Below are positions 48,659 to 55,868 of a stretch of DNA of 55,868 bases, in pieces. The DNA comes from a virus. The stretch's first letter is position 1. The number at the start of each line of letters is the position of its first letter. The DNA lies in the IMG/VR virus record IMGVR_UViG_3300009081_000016, positions 1 through 55,868 of that record. One strand, written 5' to 3'. Made by a program: the position numbers and the translations under genes. Below the pieces are notes generated by a model. That model worked only from the letters and a program-made list of their open reading frames with translations. It did not search any database and had not been told where the DNA came from.

Positions 48659-50233
48659 CTACCATCCCACTTGTTTGAAAGGTTTCTTCTTCCGCAATTG
48701 CCAGGCTATGGCCAAAGCGAGAACCAAATCATCATTACTACCCGACTGGGCTTCTACCTTCCCACTTGGTTTCTCTACGAAGGTCAAACATTCCCGCAAC
48801 TGTATCACGTCATGAATAGTAACATAACCATTTAATATCGCATCGGCAAGATCGTCCAACATAATAGGACGACTCTTTCCATCCGTTGACCAACCAGGAC
48901 GAGTTTCGTTCTTTCGGGCAATTTCATCGTAGGAAGTGTAATGATAGATATAACGCTGTGGAACGTGCTCCGCTTCCATCAGAGCGAGAAGCACAGCATG
49001 ACCGTGATTATTGCGCTCTATTCCCCAAAGAACATCCCCGTATATATGAATAGAATGGGCGATCTGACGCGCAAACATCCGAGGGCCAAAACGGCTGTGA
49101 ATTACGGCAACCTCTTCACCTGTCTCCTTATCAAGAATTGCCCCAGCATCGTAATCCCCACCGGATATTCCTTCCGCCGTATCGCCGCCACCAACGTATG
49201 ATCTTCCGGGAACGGGTAATGTATAAACTCTCCAACCTAAAGGTATAGCCGTCCCGTTGGACCAATGCTTCAGTGGCTGCTTCTTCTCAGTAGAATCCAA
49301 TCGTGCCTGAATTCGCCTAACATCGAAGAAGGGTCTCCCGCTGTGAAGAAAGGCTTCCACATCGTCAACCGGAAATTCCTGCGGAAACTTCGCGCGACTC
49401 GTAGACATCGCGGCCCTCTTAACGCGACGCCACTTAATTTGCTCCAGGGTCAGATTGTACTTCTTTATCAGAGCCTTTTCTTCCCGCGTAAGATAATCCG
49501 GACTTTCTGGGTCCAACAACCTTTCTTTTTCCCCCTTCAACAACGGAAGACTGCACTTTGAATCGCCATACCAAGGAAAGAAATGAGGTTTGTATCCTCC
49601 CAATCCAGTTGCTGCTTCTCTCCATCGCGCGAAGAAGTCGTTGTATCCATTAGCCGTTGTTTCGATGGAGATCTCTCCCGTCAACATAGGAACGCACGGC
49701 TCCAACGCTGCCCACGAATCGGTGGGCAACGGCCAATAGGCATACTCTGAACAGTGAAGAAAGTGAACCACTCCGCTTCGACCCAAGCTCTGTGCTTCTG
49801 TAATGTTTTTTCCTGCCGTCGTTATACTAACCCGACTGTTCAATTCAGGAAAAGTCAGTTCCGTTCTGTTGTTCAGTCCAACTTTAGGTCGTAGTTCGTT
49901 GGGTATCGAGTGGAACATAATCTTTAAGTGCTCAAACAAACCATTTGCACTTTCGCCTTCGTGCGTTACAATTAAAGCAACATACCCCTCTCGCGTACAC
50001 ACCCGAGCGAGCGCCTGTCCTAATTTCAGAGAGGAAAACCCCTGACGACGAGCCTTCAATATCAGATCGCGCTTGGTTCTGTTTTCCCAATAAAGTTCCT
50101 GTACGTTGTTGAAAAGAAACGGAACCATACCCCCGGATTCAGACCGAATGTCAAGAAGCGTCTCGATAAAATACCGCTCGTCCTGAAACAGGCTATCTGT
50201 CAAGTCATAATTACTTTTTGGAAAGGCAACCAT
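48659..50233 (-). CDS. Terminase large subunit
   Basis: 524 residues from the ATG at 50233 (the TAATG overlap with the previous gene). Walker A is KARRQGFSS (60-68), Walker B HFLHCSEYAYW with catalytic Glu163, and the coupling region ISIETTANG. The nuclease carries GGGDTAEGISGGDYDAG (D351) and WGIERNNHG (E406). An ATP-driven motor and headful or cos nuclease that packages DNA into the procapsid. Confidence 0.92.
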   Translation of the reverse strand: MVAFPKSNYDLTDSLFQDERYFIETLLDIRSESGGMVPFLFNNVQELYWENRTKRDLILKARRQGFSSLKLGQALARVCTREGYVALIVTHEGESANGLFEHLKIMFHSIPNELRPKVGLNNRTELTFPELNSRVSITTAGKNITEAQSLGRSGVVHFLHCSEYAYWPLPTDSWAALEPCVPMLTGEISIETTANGYNDFFARWREAATGLGGYKPHFFPWYGDSKCSLPLLKGEKERLLDPESPDYLTREEKALIKKYNLTLEQIKWRRVKRAAMSTSRAKFPQEFPVDDVEAFLHSGRPFFDVRRIQARLDSTEKKQPLKHWSNGTAIPLGWRVYTLPVPGRSYVGGGDTAEGISGGDYDAGAILDKETGEEVAVIHSRFGPRMFARQIAHSIHIYGDVLWGIERNNHGHAVLLALMEAEHVPQRYIYHYTSYDEIARKNETRPGWSTDGKSRPIMLDDLADAILNGYVTIHDVIQLRECLTFVEKPSGKVEAQSGSNDDLVLALAIAWQLRKKKPFKQVGW

Positions 50234-50601
50234 TATTTTACTTTGCTGTCTATGGACTTGACTTTTTCCAGAACCAAAGTAACGTTGGTTTCTGTTCGGT
50301 TGTGACAACCACGTGCTTCTGTCGTCCACCCACTAAATTCGGAATGCATGGCCGCTGTCTCGAAATGTAATCGTTCGAGGGTAGCGATCTGCTGCCGCAT
50401 AAGATTCACTTGTTCTTCGGACGTCTTTTGAAAGGCCTCAACCAGAGTCTGAGCTACGACATTGGCATCATTTGTTTTTCGGTTCACGAGAGGCCTGACG
50501 ACCCAGGCGAAGATACCAAATACGACAAAGGTAGCAAATACTACTATCACACCTCCTTCAAGAAGGCGTTGAATAATGGTGGGTTCAAGCACTGGTTCCA
50601 T
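50233..50601 (-). CDS. Membrane-anchored coiled-coil protein (holin- or spanin-like)
   Basis: 122 residues. One transmembrane helix at about 14-36 (GGVIVVFATFVVFGIFAWVV), then a long polar helical part (TLVEAFQKTSEEQVNLMRQQ). AGGGA precedes the ATG at 50601. It lies just before the large terminase gene, where lysis genes are sometimes found. One TM and a coiled coil fit a class III holin or an inner-membrane spanin; I cannot decide, and no endolysin is visible nearby. Confidence 0.65.
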   Translation of the reverse strand: MEPVLEPTIIQRLLEGGVIVVFATFVVFGIFAWVVRPLVNRKTNDANVVAQTLVEAFQKTSEEQVNLMRQQIATLERLHFETAAMHSEFSGWTTEARGCHNRTETNVTLVLEKVKSIDSKVK

Positions 50602-50707
50602 GGAATAAATCCCTGTTAAATTTTTTCGCGGAGCGGGGGACGAGGCCCAAGGAGAACCGTGACCTTACTCCCACCCACAAGACTCCCCCACCCCGCGATG
50701 AATCAAA

Positions 50708-50992
50708 TTACTTCTTCGGAGGTTTGGGCTTCCCGCCTCCGCTACCTTTCTTACCGCCACCGCATCGGGCCATCTTCTGGATCACCTCCTCCCGAATATA
50801 GGGGATACTATAACACGGCATGTATACCGTATCTCGAGGTTCACCACAAACGAAGATAACAACAGGTTCCCACCGAATCGAATCTCCCAGAGTAACCAAT
50901 TCCGTACTGTCGTTAACGGTAACTTGCCCGGCACGCAACGTTATCGACATCAACAAAAACGGAATAACTTTAAAGAGTAGGCGGAGGCCCAT
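50708..50992 (-). CDS. Small exported or membrane protein
   Basis: 94 residues from the ATG at 50992 (AAGGAG eight bases before); the open frame to 51070 overlaps the glycosyltransferase. A hydrophobic N terminus (RLLFKVIPFLLMSITLRAGQ) looks like a signal sequence or anchor. The body is strand-rich, with two Cys pairs, and ends in a Gly/Lys/Pro tail. Could be lysis-related. No family recognised. Confidence 0.55.
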   Translation of the reverse strand: MGLRLLFKVIPFLLMSITLRAGQVTVNDSTELVTLGDSIRWEPVVIFVCGEPRDTVYMPCYSIPYIREEVIQKMARCGGGKKGSGGGKPKPPKK

Positions 50993-51713
50993 CGAACCTG
51001 CTCCTTCCTTCGGTGCTCTGTCCCTGCACATGAATGAGACGTATCGAACAACAGAAGTTTTTCCTCCCAAGTCTCTCGGCCTCCGCGCAAATCCAACGAT
51101 CGCTGGCCATATATGGATGGCCTATCTTCATGTACCCGATCTGTTCCAGAAGGTCCTTCGAGTAAAAGTGAAACGCCCCAGTGTTCCATTCCACACTTCT
51201 CATTTCCGGAAACTGATCTGTCCATCGCTCACACTGGTTCAGATGATTCGAATGGCCGATTCCCCCTGCGTGATCGATCAGTGCATCGTCTCCGGTCAAG
51301 ACCGCTCCCATTACTCCGATAAGGGGTTCGTTCTCCCGATAGCAACGAAGTGCTCGGGCCATCCAACCTTCCTGAACGTCGCCGTAACAATCGGGATTCA
51401 TTCCTATGATGTAAGGACCCCCCGCCAAGGTGAGACCCCCGTTCATAGAATTTCCGTACCCGTCCGTTCCTTCTACTGGAACCCAAAACAGGTTCCGATC
51501 GTTCCAGACCATTGTTACTGGCGCAACATTGGAGGAAAATTCGCCCAACAAAATGTTCATAGCACCCACATGATTGGGCGAACTGTGATTGTCTACAACA
51601 ACCAAGTCGAAGTTGGTGTGACCACCATTCTTCAACCCTCTAAGAAACCGAGGAAGAACGTGACTGGAGTTGTGGGTGAGAGTTACAACCGTTATGTGCA
51701 AGGGATCTGTCAT
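50970..51713 (-). CDS. Glycosyltransferase, family 2
   Basis: 247 residues from the ATG at 51713 (ATGA overlap). GT-A features: ITVVTLTHNSSHVLPRFLRGL, FDLVVVDNHSS, IIGMNPDCYG in the DXD place, and the late EWNTGAFHFYSKDLLEQIG acceptor loop, as in rhamnosyltransferase-type GT2 proteins. It is the last gene of a three-glycosyltransferase and one radical-SAM block. Confidence 0.85.
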   Translation of the reverse strand: MTDPLHITVVTLTHNSSHVLPRFLRGLKNGGHTNFDLVVVDNHSSPNHVGAMNILLGEFSSNVAPVTMVWNDRNLFWVPVEGTDGYGNSMNGGLTLAGGPYIIGMNPDCYGDVQEGWMARALRCYRENEPLIGVMGAVLTGDDALIDHAGGIGHSNHLNQCERWTDQFPEMRSVEWNTGAFHFYSKDLLEQIGYMKIGHPYMASDRWICAEAERLGRKNFCCSIRLIHVQGQSTEGRSRFDGPPPTL

Positions 51714-52495
51714 AGTTTTACGGCCCTTTCGCAGTGACGACAAATTACCAAGCCACCATACAAACACGCTTGTCTCACCGCATTCTTGATGGGGCCTTCG
51801 TATATTTCAGAATAGGTCTGGGAAAATAGATTTCCCAGAACGTGTCTCCGGCCGTAATCCATACAGCATAGAATAACGTCGCCGTTGGGCAAAAGAACGT
51901 TTTGGTCGAAGCGTAAAGAGGCGTAGGAACAACGGATTCCCCCCTCCCGAAGAGTTACTGGCAACAGGGGATTGGTTCCCGCTCGTGAGATCATACTGTC
52001 TTCGATCCAACGATCTTCCGGATACGAATTGAGGAGCCGCTCTCGGATTCGCAGGTTAGGTTGTCCAACGCTCACATAATAGGTTGGGGTAAGCCTCGTT
52101 CCCTTCCGAAAGAGTTCGTTTAAATCCAACCAACGTTGCTCATCGTAAACAAAGGTCGTTCCACCAGGAACATGGACTACGATTTCCCGGAATTCCAGAT
52201 CCCGAAGCATCATTACGTCCCGCTCTCGTAGACCAACCAACGTGGTATACAGAACCATCGTTCGACGCTGCTGCCCTGTGTGAACCATCATGTCGGCCGC
52301 TTCGGGATTCAGAAAGGGTTCGCACATCCCCGAAAAGTCAATCTGAACATCCGGAGGAACTTTGTCTAAGGCCGCAACAAAGTTTTCAAGAGAAAGAACT
52401 CTTTCCCCTTCGTAGTTCAACATCAGCTGCTCCTGCGGGCAATAGGAGCAACCATTGGAGCAGCCAATTTGCGTGGTTATCTCTAAGGTTCTCAT
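51710..52495 (-). CDS. Radical SAM protein with SPASM/twitch-type C terminus (2)
   Basis: 261 residues. C-x3-C-x2-C at about 12-19 (CSNGCSYC), with QIGCSNGCSYCP at the start of the barrel, then VQIDFSGMCEPFLNP and LYTTLVGL. Auxiliary-cluster cysteines: GGIRCSYASL, NGDVILCCMDYG and VICRHCER. It is shorter than, but patterned like, the enzyme at 3810-4730. ATGA-coupled on both sides to glycosyltransferases, so it should act on the same substrate, perhaps a sugar or sugar nucleotide. Confidence 0.88.
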   Translation of the reverse strand: MRTLEITTQIGCSNGCSYCPQEQLMLNYEGERVLSLENFVAALDKVPPDVQIDFSGMCEPFLNPEAADMMVHTGQQRRTMVLYTTLVGLRERDVMMLRDLEFREIVVHVPGGTTFVYDEQRWLDLNELFRKGTRLTPTYYVSVGQPNLRIRERLLNSYPEDRWIEDSMISRAGTNPLLPVTLREGGIRCSYASLRFDQNVLLPNGDVILCCMDYGRRHVLGNLFSQTYSEIYEGPIKNAVRQACLYGGLVICRHCERAVKL

Positions 52496-53226
52496 AGTGG
52501 CCTCTTAGGAAACGCCCGAATACGCTCTTCGCTCTTCTGGAGATGGTGATAATCGGATCCCCAATCATAGGCATCATATACATATGTTACATTGGGGTTA
52601 AACACCACCTCTTCTGGTTCACACTGCTCAGCCATTTCATACATCGTAGCCTGATCTTCCGCCAGGAAGGTGAAAGTCTCCGGTCGCATATTCTGCCATA
52701 GCCCATAACGGAACGTCCGCATGTGCGACATAAGCCAAGGGTGCTTCCGGTAGTCTCGCGTCTCCTTCACTTCGATAGAGTAGGCCGCGCAATGACCAAC
52801 ACGGTCAGTTCCATGAAATCGATACTGACCGTATATGATCTTGGCTTGTGGCAGCGCCTTATACAGATCAGCGTACAGATCCACCACTTGCGGATGGGCC
52901 AGATAGTCGTCTCCGTCCAAATTAAGAATCACGGTATTCGGATGGATCTGATAACACGCAAACGCACGTTGTCGGTTTGCATGCAGCAACATCGTACGGG
53001 ATTCGTTCCGTAACAGAGTAAACGGAACCCGATCTTGATTAGCGATAAGGTCACGGGCCTTCTGATACGTTTCGTCCGTAGAGCAGTCGTCCGTTAGCAG
53101 AAGGGTGAAGTCTTGGTTGGTCTGCTCAAAAACGGAGTTTAGACACCGCTCTATTTTATCCGCAAAGTTCCATGCCACGATGGAAATGATGAACGGAGTT
53201 TTAATCAGTGCAGCTTCGGCTCTCAT
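52492..53226 (-). CDS. Glycosyltransferase, family 2
   Basis: 244 residues from the ATG at 53226 (ATGA overlap; GGGAG eight bases before). IISIVAWNFADKIERCLNSVF and TLLLTDDCSTDETYQKARDL form the nucleotide-binding half. VILNLDGDDYLAHP is the DXD motif. The C-terminal half carries an acceptor region with LAEDQATMYEMAEQ. A clear GT-A family 2 enzyme; donor and acceptor unknown. Confidence 0.88.
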   Translation of the reverse strand: MRAEAALIKTPFIISIVAWNFADKIERCLNSVFEQTNQDFTLLLTDDCSTDETYQKARDLIANQDRVPFTLLRNESRTMLLHANRQRAFACYQIHPNTVILNLDGDDYLAHPQVVDLYADLYKALPQAKIIYGQYRFHGTDRVGHCAAYSIEVKETRDYRKHPWLMSHMRTFRYGLWQNMRPETFTFLAEDQATMYEMAEQCEPEEVVFNPNVTYVYDAYDWGSDYHHLQKSEERIRAFPKRPL

Positions 53227-53858
53227 GTCCACAACTCCCGAACCTTCACCAAGACTTTGTCCACTATACCGATCTTGGGTTGGTTCAAGTCGCAGAATTT
53301 ACGAGCGAAGTGATAGTCCGGAGTATCCCCCCCACCGAACATGATCTGATGTTTCTGGATCAGTGGCCAGCGAAACAGACCATTCGGTGTTCCAAAGTCA
53401 CAACGAGTTGGGATCGTATCGAGATTTCGGGGCACGGCTTCGCCGTTCAGCAGCATGCGACTGACAACCAGATCGAAATCTTCCTCCACTGCCTTGGCCA
53501 CCATTTCCGAGATCCAACTTGGTGCGTAGCCATCATCATCGTCGGCGAATGCAACGTAATCTATCTGAGGCTTGAACATCGAAACCTGAAACATCATTTC
53601 ATTTCGGACAAAGGATCCAGTGTCACGATGCGGTCCGGAATCGAACTGGAACAGGTTAAAAGTACCCGCCTTTCTTCCCTCTCTGGAGTTGATCAAATCC
53701 GCAAGTAGCATCTTCTTCTCCGTCGAGAGTGTCCCGTCTTCCCCCAAAAAGAGATGCAAGAGGGGATAATCCTGCTTTACCAGTTGCAGAAGAGAACCAC
53801 GACTCTCTTCCGGTGGCCGGATCGTGGGTACCAAAACCGCAACTCGGGGGGTGTTCAT
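53223..53858 (-). CDS. Glycosyltransferase-like GT-A protein
   Basis: 211 residues from the ATG at 53858 (AAGGAG seven bases before; ATGA overlap). VAVLVPTIRPPEESRGSLLQL opens the fold, then LFLGEDG and YVAFADDDDGYAPSWISEM, with the DDDD acting as DXD. The late part is shorter than in usual GT2 enzymes, without a membrane helix, so it is soluble. First glycosyltransferase of the block after the terminase-small-subunit region. Confidence 0.8.
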   Translation of the reverse strand: MNTPRVAVLVPTIRPPEESRGSLLQLVKQDYPLLHLFLGEDGTLSTEKKMLLADLINSREGRKAGTFNLFQFDSGPHRDTGSFVRNEMMFQVSMFKPQIDYVAFADDDDGYAPSWISEMVAKAVEEDFDLVVSRMLLNGEAVPRNLDTIPTRCDFGTPNGLFRWPLIQKHQIMFGGGDTPDYHFARKFCDLNQPKIGIVDKVLVKVRELWT

Positions 53859-54394
53859 ATTGCGGCTCCTTCCTCCCGGCAGTATGGAACAGGGGGTTCC
53901 AGTCCCTGTACCCAAAGCGCTCCGTTCTCGATCTCCGTATTATCCGGGAGAAGGGCCAGCGTGTTCTGGAACGCCTCGAACAGCGAAGAACCTGAGCCAC
54001 CGTAATGGCGGTATTCCCGGACAACGGAATCTCCCGACTTAACGTCTTGGAGCAAATTTAGGTGCACTTCGTATCGTTCCGTCTCATTTCCCGGCTCAAT
54101 CACGAACTGGGTGGGGACTTGTTTCTTGATCAGCTCTTCGATGATCACTCTCCAATCCCCATCGGTTCGGAGAGCGTCCAGTTCCTCTCGCCAGTCTTCG
54201 GAAGGCTTGGGGATCTGGAGATTGTTGAGGGTAGCCCATTCCTCGAGAGCAGCGAGAAGAGGACAGCAGTCGCGGGAACTACCAACGGTGATGGATTTCT
54301 CCCGAGTGGTTAGCCAAGCCACTAATCCCAGCAGTGCTCCGTACAGCATTCTGTCCACGGGCGGACTGAGTTCGGTGTTCTGTTCTTTAGACAT
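53855..54394 (-). CDS. Hypothetical phage protein
   Basis: 179 residues from the ATG at 54394; a GTG at 54400 sits closer to AAGGA and would add two residues. The opening MLYGALLGLVAWLTTREKSITVGSS is a pattern I associate with conserved uncharacterised phage proteins in the packaging/morphogenesis region. The middle is helical with strands later (TERYEVHLNLLQ). Unknown; it lies directly behind the candidate small terminase. Confidence 0.6.
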   Translation of the reverse strand: MSKEQNTELSPPVDRMLYGALLGLVAWLTTREKSITVGSSRDCCPLLAALEEWATLNNLQIPKPSEDWREELDALRTDGDWRVIIEELIKKQVPTQFVIEPGNETERYEVHLNLLQDVKSGDSVVREYRHYGGSGSSLFEAFQNTLALLPDNTEIENGALWVQGLEPPVPYCREEGAAI

Positions 54395-54408
54395 GGTCAC
54401 GGTTTTCC

Positions 54409-55506
54409 TTAGTTAGGACTCGGTAGTGGGATAACGGCATAGTCTTCTTCGGCGTTCTGAATTTCCGGCCGGGACGTTTCGGATATGATGTTTGCATCGG
54501 TAGTCAGTCCTCGTTCCATTCGGCGCTTCTTGATCAGTTCGTCGAAAGAGTGATGTACTTCGGTTTTCTCGATGAAGGTTCCGGCCTCCTGCCCGATCTG
54601 TTTGAGAAGATTGGCAGCAGTCTGTATGTCTTTCTCGACTACGATGTGATGATTCCGGGTCTGTTGGAGACGTCCGTGTTTGTTGTATTTTGGCTGCCCA
54701 TGCTCATCGAGGAGCGTTTCCATCCATTCCAGAACCTTGGTAGGAGTCGGCGTAATCTCGCCGTAAAGTTTAATGAGCTCTTCGATGCGGACTCGGGCGT
54801 GAGCAAGGGGGATGCTTTCCAAATCTCGTACGAAAATTTTGCGGTGCTCGACGTATTGCTGCCATAGTTCTTTCCAGAATTGCTCTTTTCGCTGAAGCTT
54901 CATTCCAGGATCAGCGGATAGCTTGGCTAACCAGCGAGCAATCTTGTCGTAGGAGTTCGGATGAAGGGGAAAGTGGAACTGATTCTCGAAAAGCTGAAGC
55001 GTTTCGTTCTTGGGTCGGAAGGTGGACATGCAAAGAACGACGAAGAGATAGTGCCGGAAGGAGAGTTTCTTCTGGGGTACTTCGGTATTAGGAGAGAAAT
55101 TTGCGTAATTCGTTTGAGGGGGGAAGGGCCCCATTAGCGCCATAGTCGCTTTTTTTCCCGAGTCTTCCTGAACGTTCACACCAAACGAGAATGATGGCGC
55201 ATTGCCAGGCAGAGGAGCAGAATGAACATTGCTGGTAGAGCACTTAGAGCCTGATAGACGAGGTGAGCCATCCCCATACGTGCTGTAACTCTCCCCACTA
55301 ACTCTCCCACTCTCTCTTACTCTACCTAACTCTTCTACTCTACCTCTCTTTCCTGCTTGCGAAGCAAGCTCTACCTCTACTCTACTCTCCTTCACCTTAC
55401 CCTTCTTCTTAGGTAGATACTTGATACGCTCAGTCTCGCTACTCGCAGAATGGCGTATCGCTCTCCTATCATCCAGTATCACTTGCTTACCAACAACGAT
55501 TCGCAT
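54409..55506 (-). CDS. Terminase small subunit candidate (DUF2280-like)
   Basis: 365 residues. The C-terminal half carries WKELWQQYVEHRKIFVRDLE, then SIPLAHARVRIEEL and a later NLLKQIGQEAG, the order seen in DUF2280 proteins, which are often the small terminase. Residues 30-120 are a low-complexity, purine-rich-coded linker (KESRVEVELASQAGKRGRVE). The real start may be later, at ATG 55143 or 55134, though GGAGG ten bases before 55506 supports the long form. As the first gene of the packaging unit it would recognise the pac or cos site. Confidence 0.6.
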   Translation of the reverse strand: MRIVVGKQVILDDRRAIRHSASSETERIKYLPKKKGKVKESRVEVELASQAGKRGRVEELGRVRESGRVSGESYSTYGDGSPRLSGSKCSTSNVHSAPLPGNAPSFSFGVNVQEDSGKKATMALMGPFPPQTNYANFSPNTEVPQKKLSFRHYLFVVLCMSTFRPKNETLQLFENQFHFPLHPNSYDKIARWLAKLSADPGMKLQRKEQFWKELWQQYVEHRKIFVRDLESIPLAHARVRIEELIKLYGEITPTPTKVLEWMETLLDEHGQPKYNKHGRLQQTRNHHIVVEKDIQTAANLLKQIGQEAGTFIEKTEVHHSFDELIKKRRMERGLTTDANIISETSRPEIQNAEEDYAVIPLPSPN

Positions 55507-55572
55507 AACAGGTTAGCCTCCGGCAGTCGGGTTTACACTTACTTATGTCACTTCCCACCCACTCGCGCGCAG

Positions 55573-55591
55573 AAGTAACTTAAAGTAACTT
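55573..55591. repeat. Tandem 9-mer aagtaactt, two copies ten bases apart
   Basis: Copies at 55573-55581 and 55583-55591, one helical turn apart, directly beside the 55593-55611 hairpin. The spacing suits a repeated protein site such as an iteron or operator. Confidence 0.5.
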
Positions 55592-55592
55592 G

Positions 55593-55611
55593 ACGCCACA
55601 TAACGTGGCGT
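55593..55611. promoter_or_regulatory. Seven-pair hairpin upstream of the packaging operon
   Basis: ACGCCAC/GTGGCGT (55593-55599 with 55605-55611) around a five-base loop. It may be part of a promoter operator, a leader hairpin or a pac element. Confidence 0.5.
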
Positions 55612-55745
55612 ATGCTCATAGTATAGGGGGGTACCAACGACCTAACTTACCTAATACCCATGAAAACAAACGCAATCAGCAGACCAACAACAAAACTAAG
55701 AAAACCGGAAAGGCAACGATCAGATGCGTTAAATGCTGACATAAA

Positions 55746-55868
55746 ACCTCCGGAATATCCCCCCTTCTCCCGGTAAAGGGTAAAACAGGGGGTAGAAACG
55801 GTGCTCAAAACCCCTAAAATAACGTACCGCAGCGGCCCCAGAGGGGGTTTTCACAGTAAAATTAGGGG
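55746..55868. repeat. Terminal direct repeat, right copy
   Basis: Identical to 1-123; see the left copy. Confidence 0.9.

Larger units (their letters stand above)
55507..55745. other. Upstream region of the packaging/virion operon
   Basis: No gene. With 1-226 it makes the non-coding region at the closed ends. It contains two tandem copies of aagtaactt (55573-55581, 55583-55591), a seven-pair hairpin (55593-55611) and TATACT near 55620 on the minus strand as a possible -10 box without a good -35. The promoter of the long virion operon should be here. Confidence 0.45.

Noticed and set aside
50820-51737. 305-residue open frame on the plus strand
   Set aside because: Fully antisense to a clear family 2 glycosyltransferase; composition is of a shadow frame.
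1-55868. CRISPR array, insertion sequence or integrase/attachment site
   Set aside because: No regularly spaced repeats, transposase or recombinase motifs were seen on either strand.

Overview
The window is a complete or nearly complete genome of a tailed double-stranded DNA phage. Bases 1-123 recur exactly at 55746-55868, so the contig closes into a circle of about 55.7 kb (a circularly permuted or simply circularised assembly). Every gene I can support lies on the minus strand, so the map reads from high to low coordinates. There is a terminase, portal, P22-like coat protein, scaffold, HK97-gp10-like protein, tail tube, tail-assembly chaperone pair and 1151-residue tape measure, which together mean a long flexible non-contractile tail (siphovirus morphology). 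I see no integrase, repressor or recombinase, so it looks lytic. The host is bacterial and uses strong Shine-Dalgarno sites (AGGAGG type). Two exported proteins with signal peptides ending in AQ point weakly to a diderm host. I cannot name the host.

Layout, in transcription order. (1) 55506-26655, packaging and virion: a DUF2280-like small terminase candidate, a block of three glycosyltransferases with a radical-SAM/SPASM enzyme, a one-TM protein, large terminase, portal, two secreted proteins (one a C10 streptopain-type protease), a 97-residue protein, scaffold, coat, a GT9 glycosyltransferase, the head-tail connectors, tail tube, chaperones, tape measure, tail tip and fibres. (2) 26517-22120, replication: a UvsW-like helicase, a DnaB-like helicase and a DnaG-type primase. 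(3) 21295-15803, a run of small early-type genes including a sigma-like factor; two of its transcription starts share a structured leader. (4) A non-coding block at 15426-15802 with a tRNA-Leu-like gene, a candidate small RNA and a strong terminator. (5) 15425-227, DNA modification, replication and recombination: a thymidylate-synthase homologue, an HD nucleotidase, an Nmad1/DUF1599 protein, a 5-hmdU-kinase-helical/aGPT-PPlase-type protein, a uracil-DNA glycosylase-DNA polymerase I fusion, SSB, flap nuclease and a RusA resolvase. These are followed by a second radical-SAM plus glycosyltransferase pair, a second sigma-like protein, an ART-like protein and a methyltransferase.

The most coherent system is the 15425-9271 operon. 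A ThyA homologue, a deoxynucleotidase, an Nmad1 protein and an HMUDK-helical/aGPT-PPlase homologue next to the phage's own polymerase suggest that thymine in the genome is replaced by 5-hydroxymethyluracil and then hypermodified. The polymerase carries an apparently active family-4 uracil glycosylase at its N terminus. Two RNA-level observations look new. One is a pair of leaders that fold as an H-type pseudoknot with covarying stems and a conserved UGGCU loop. The other is a candidate small RNA at about 15459-15620 that exposes an anti-Shine-Dalgarno sequence complementary to the ribosome sites of the neighbouring early operon.

Functions come from motif reading only; no database search was possible. 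Starts were chosen from Shine-Dalgarno sites and stop/start overlaps (ATGA, GTGA, TAATG), which are very frequent here.
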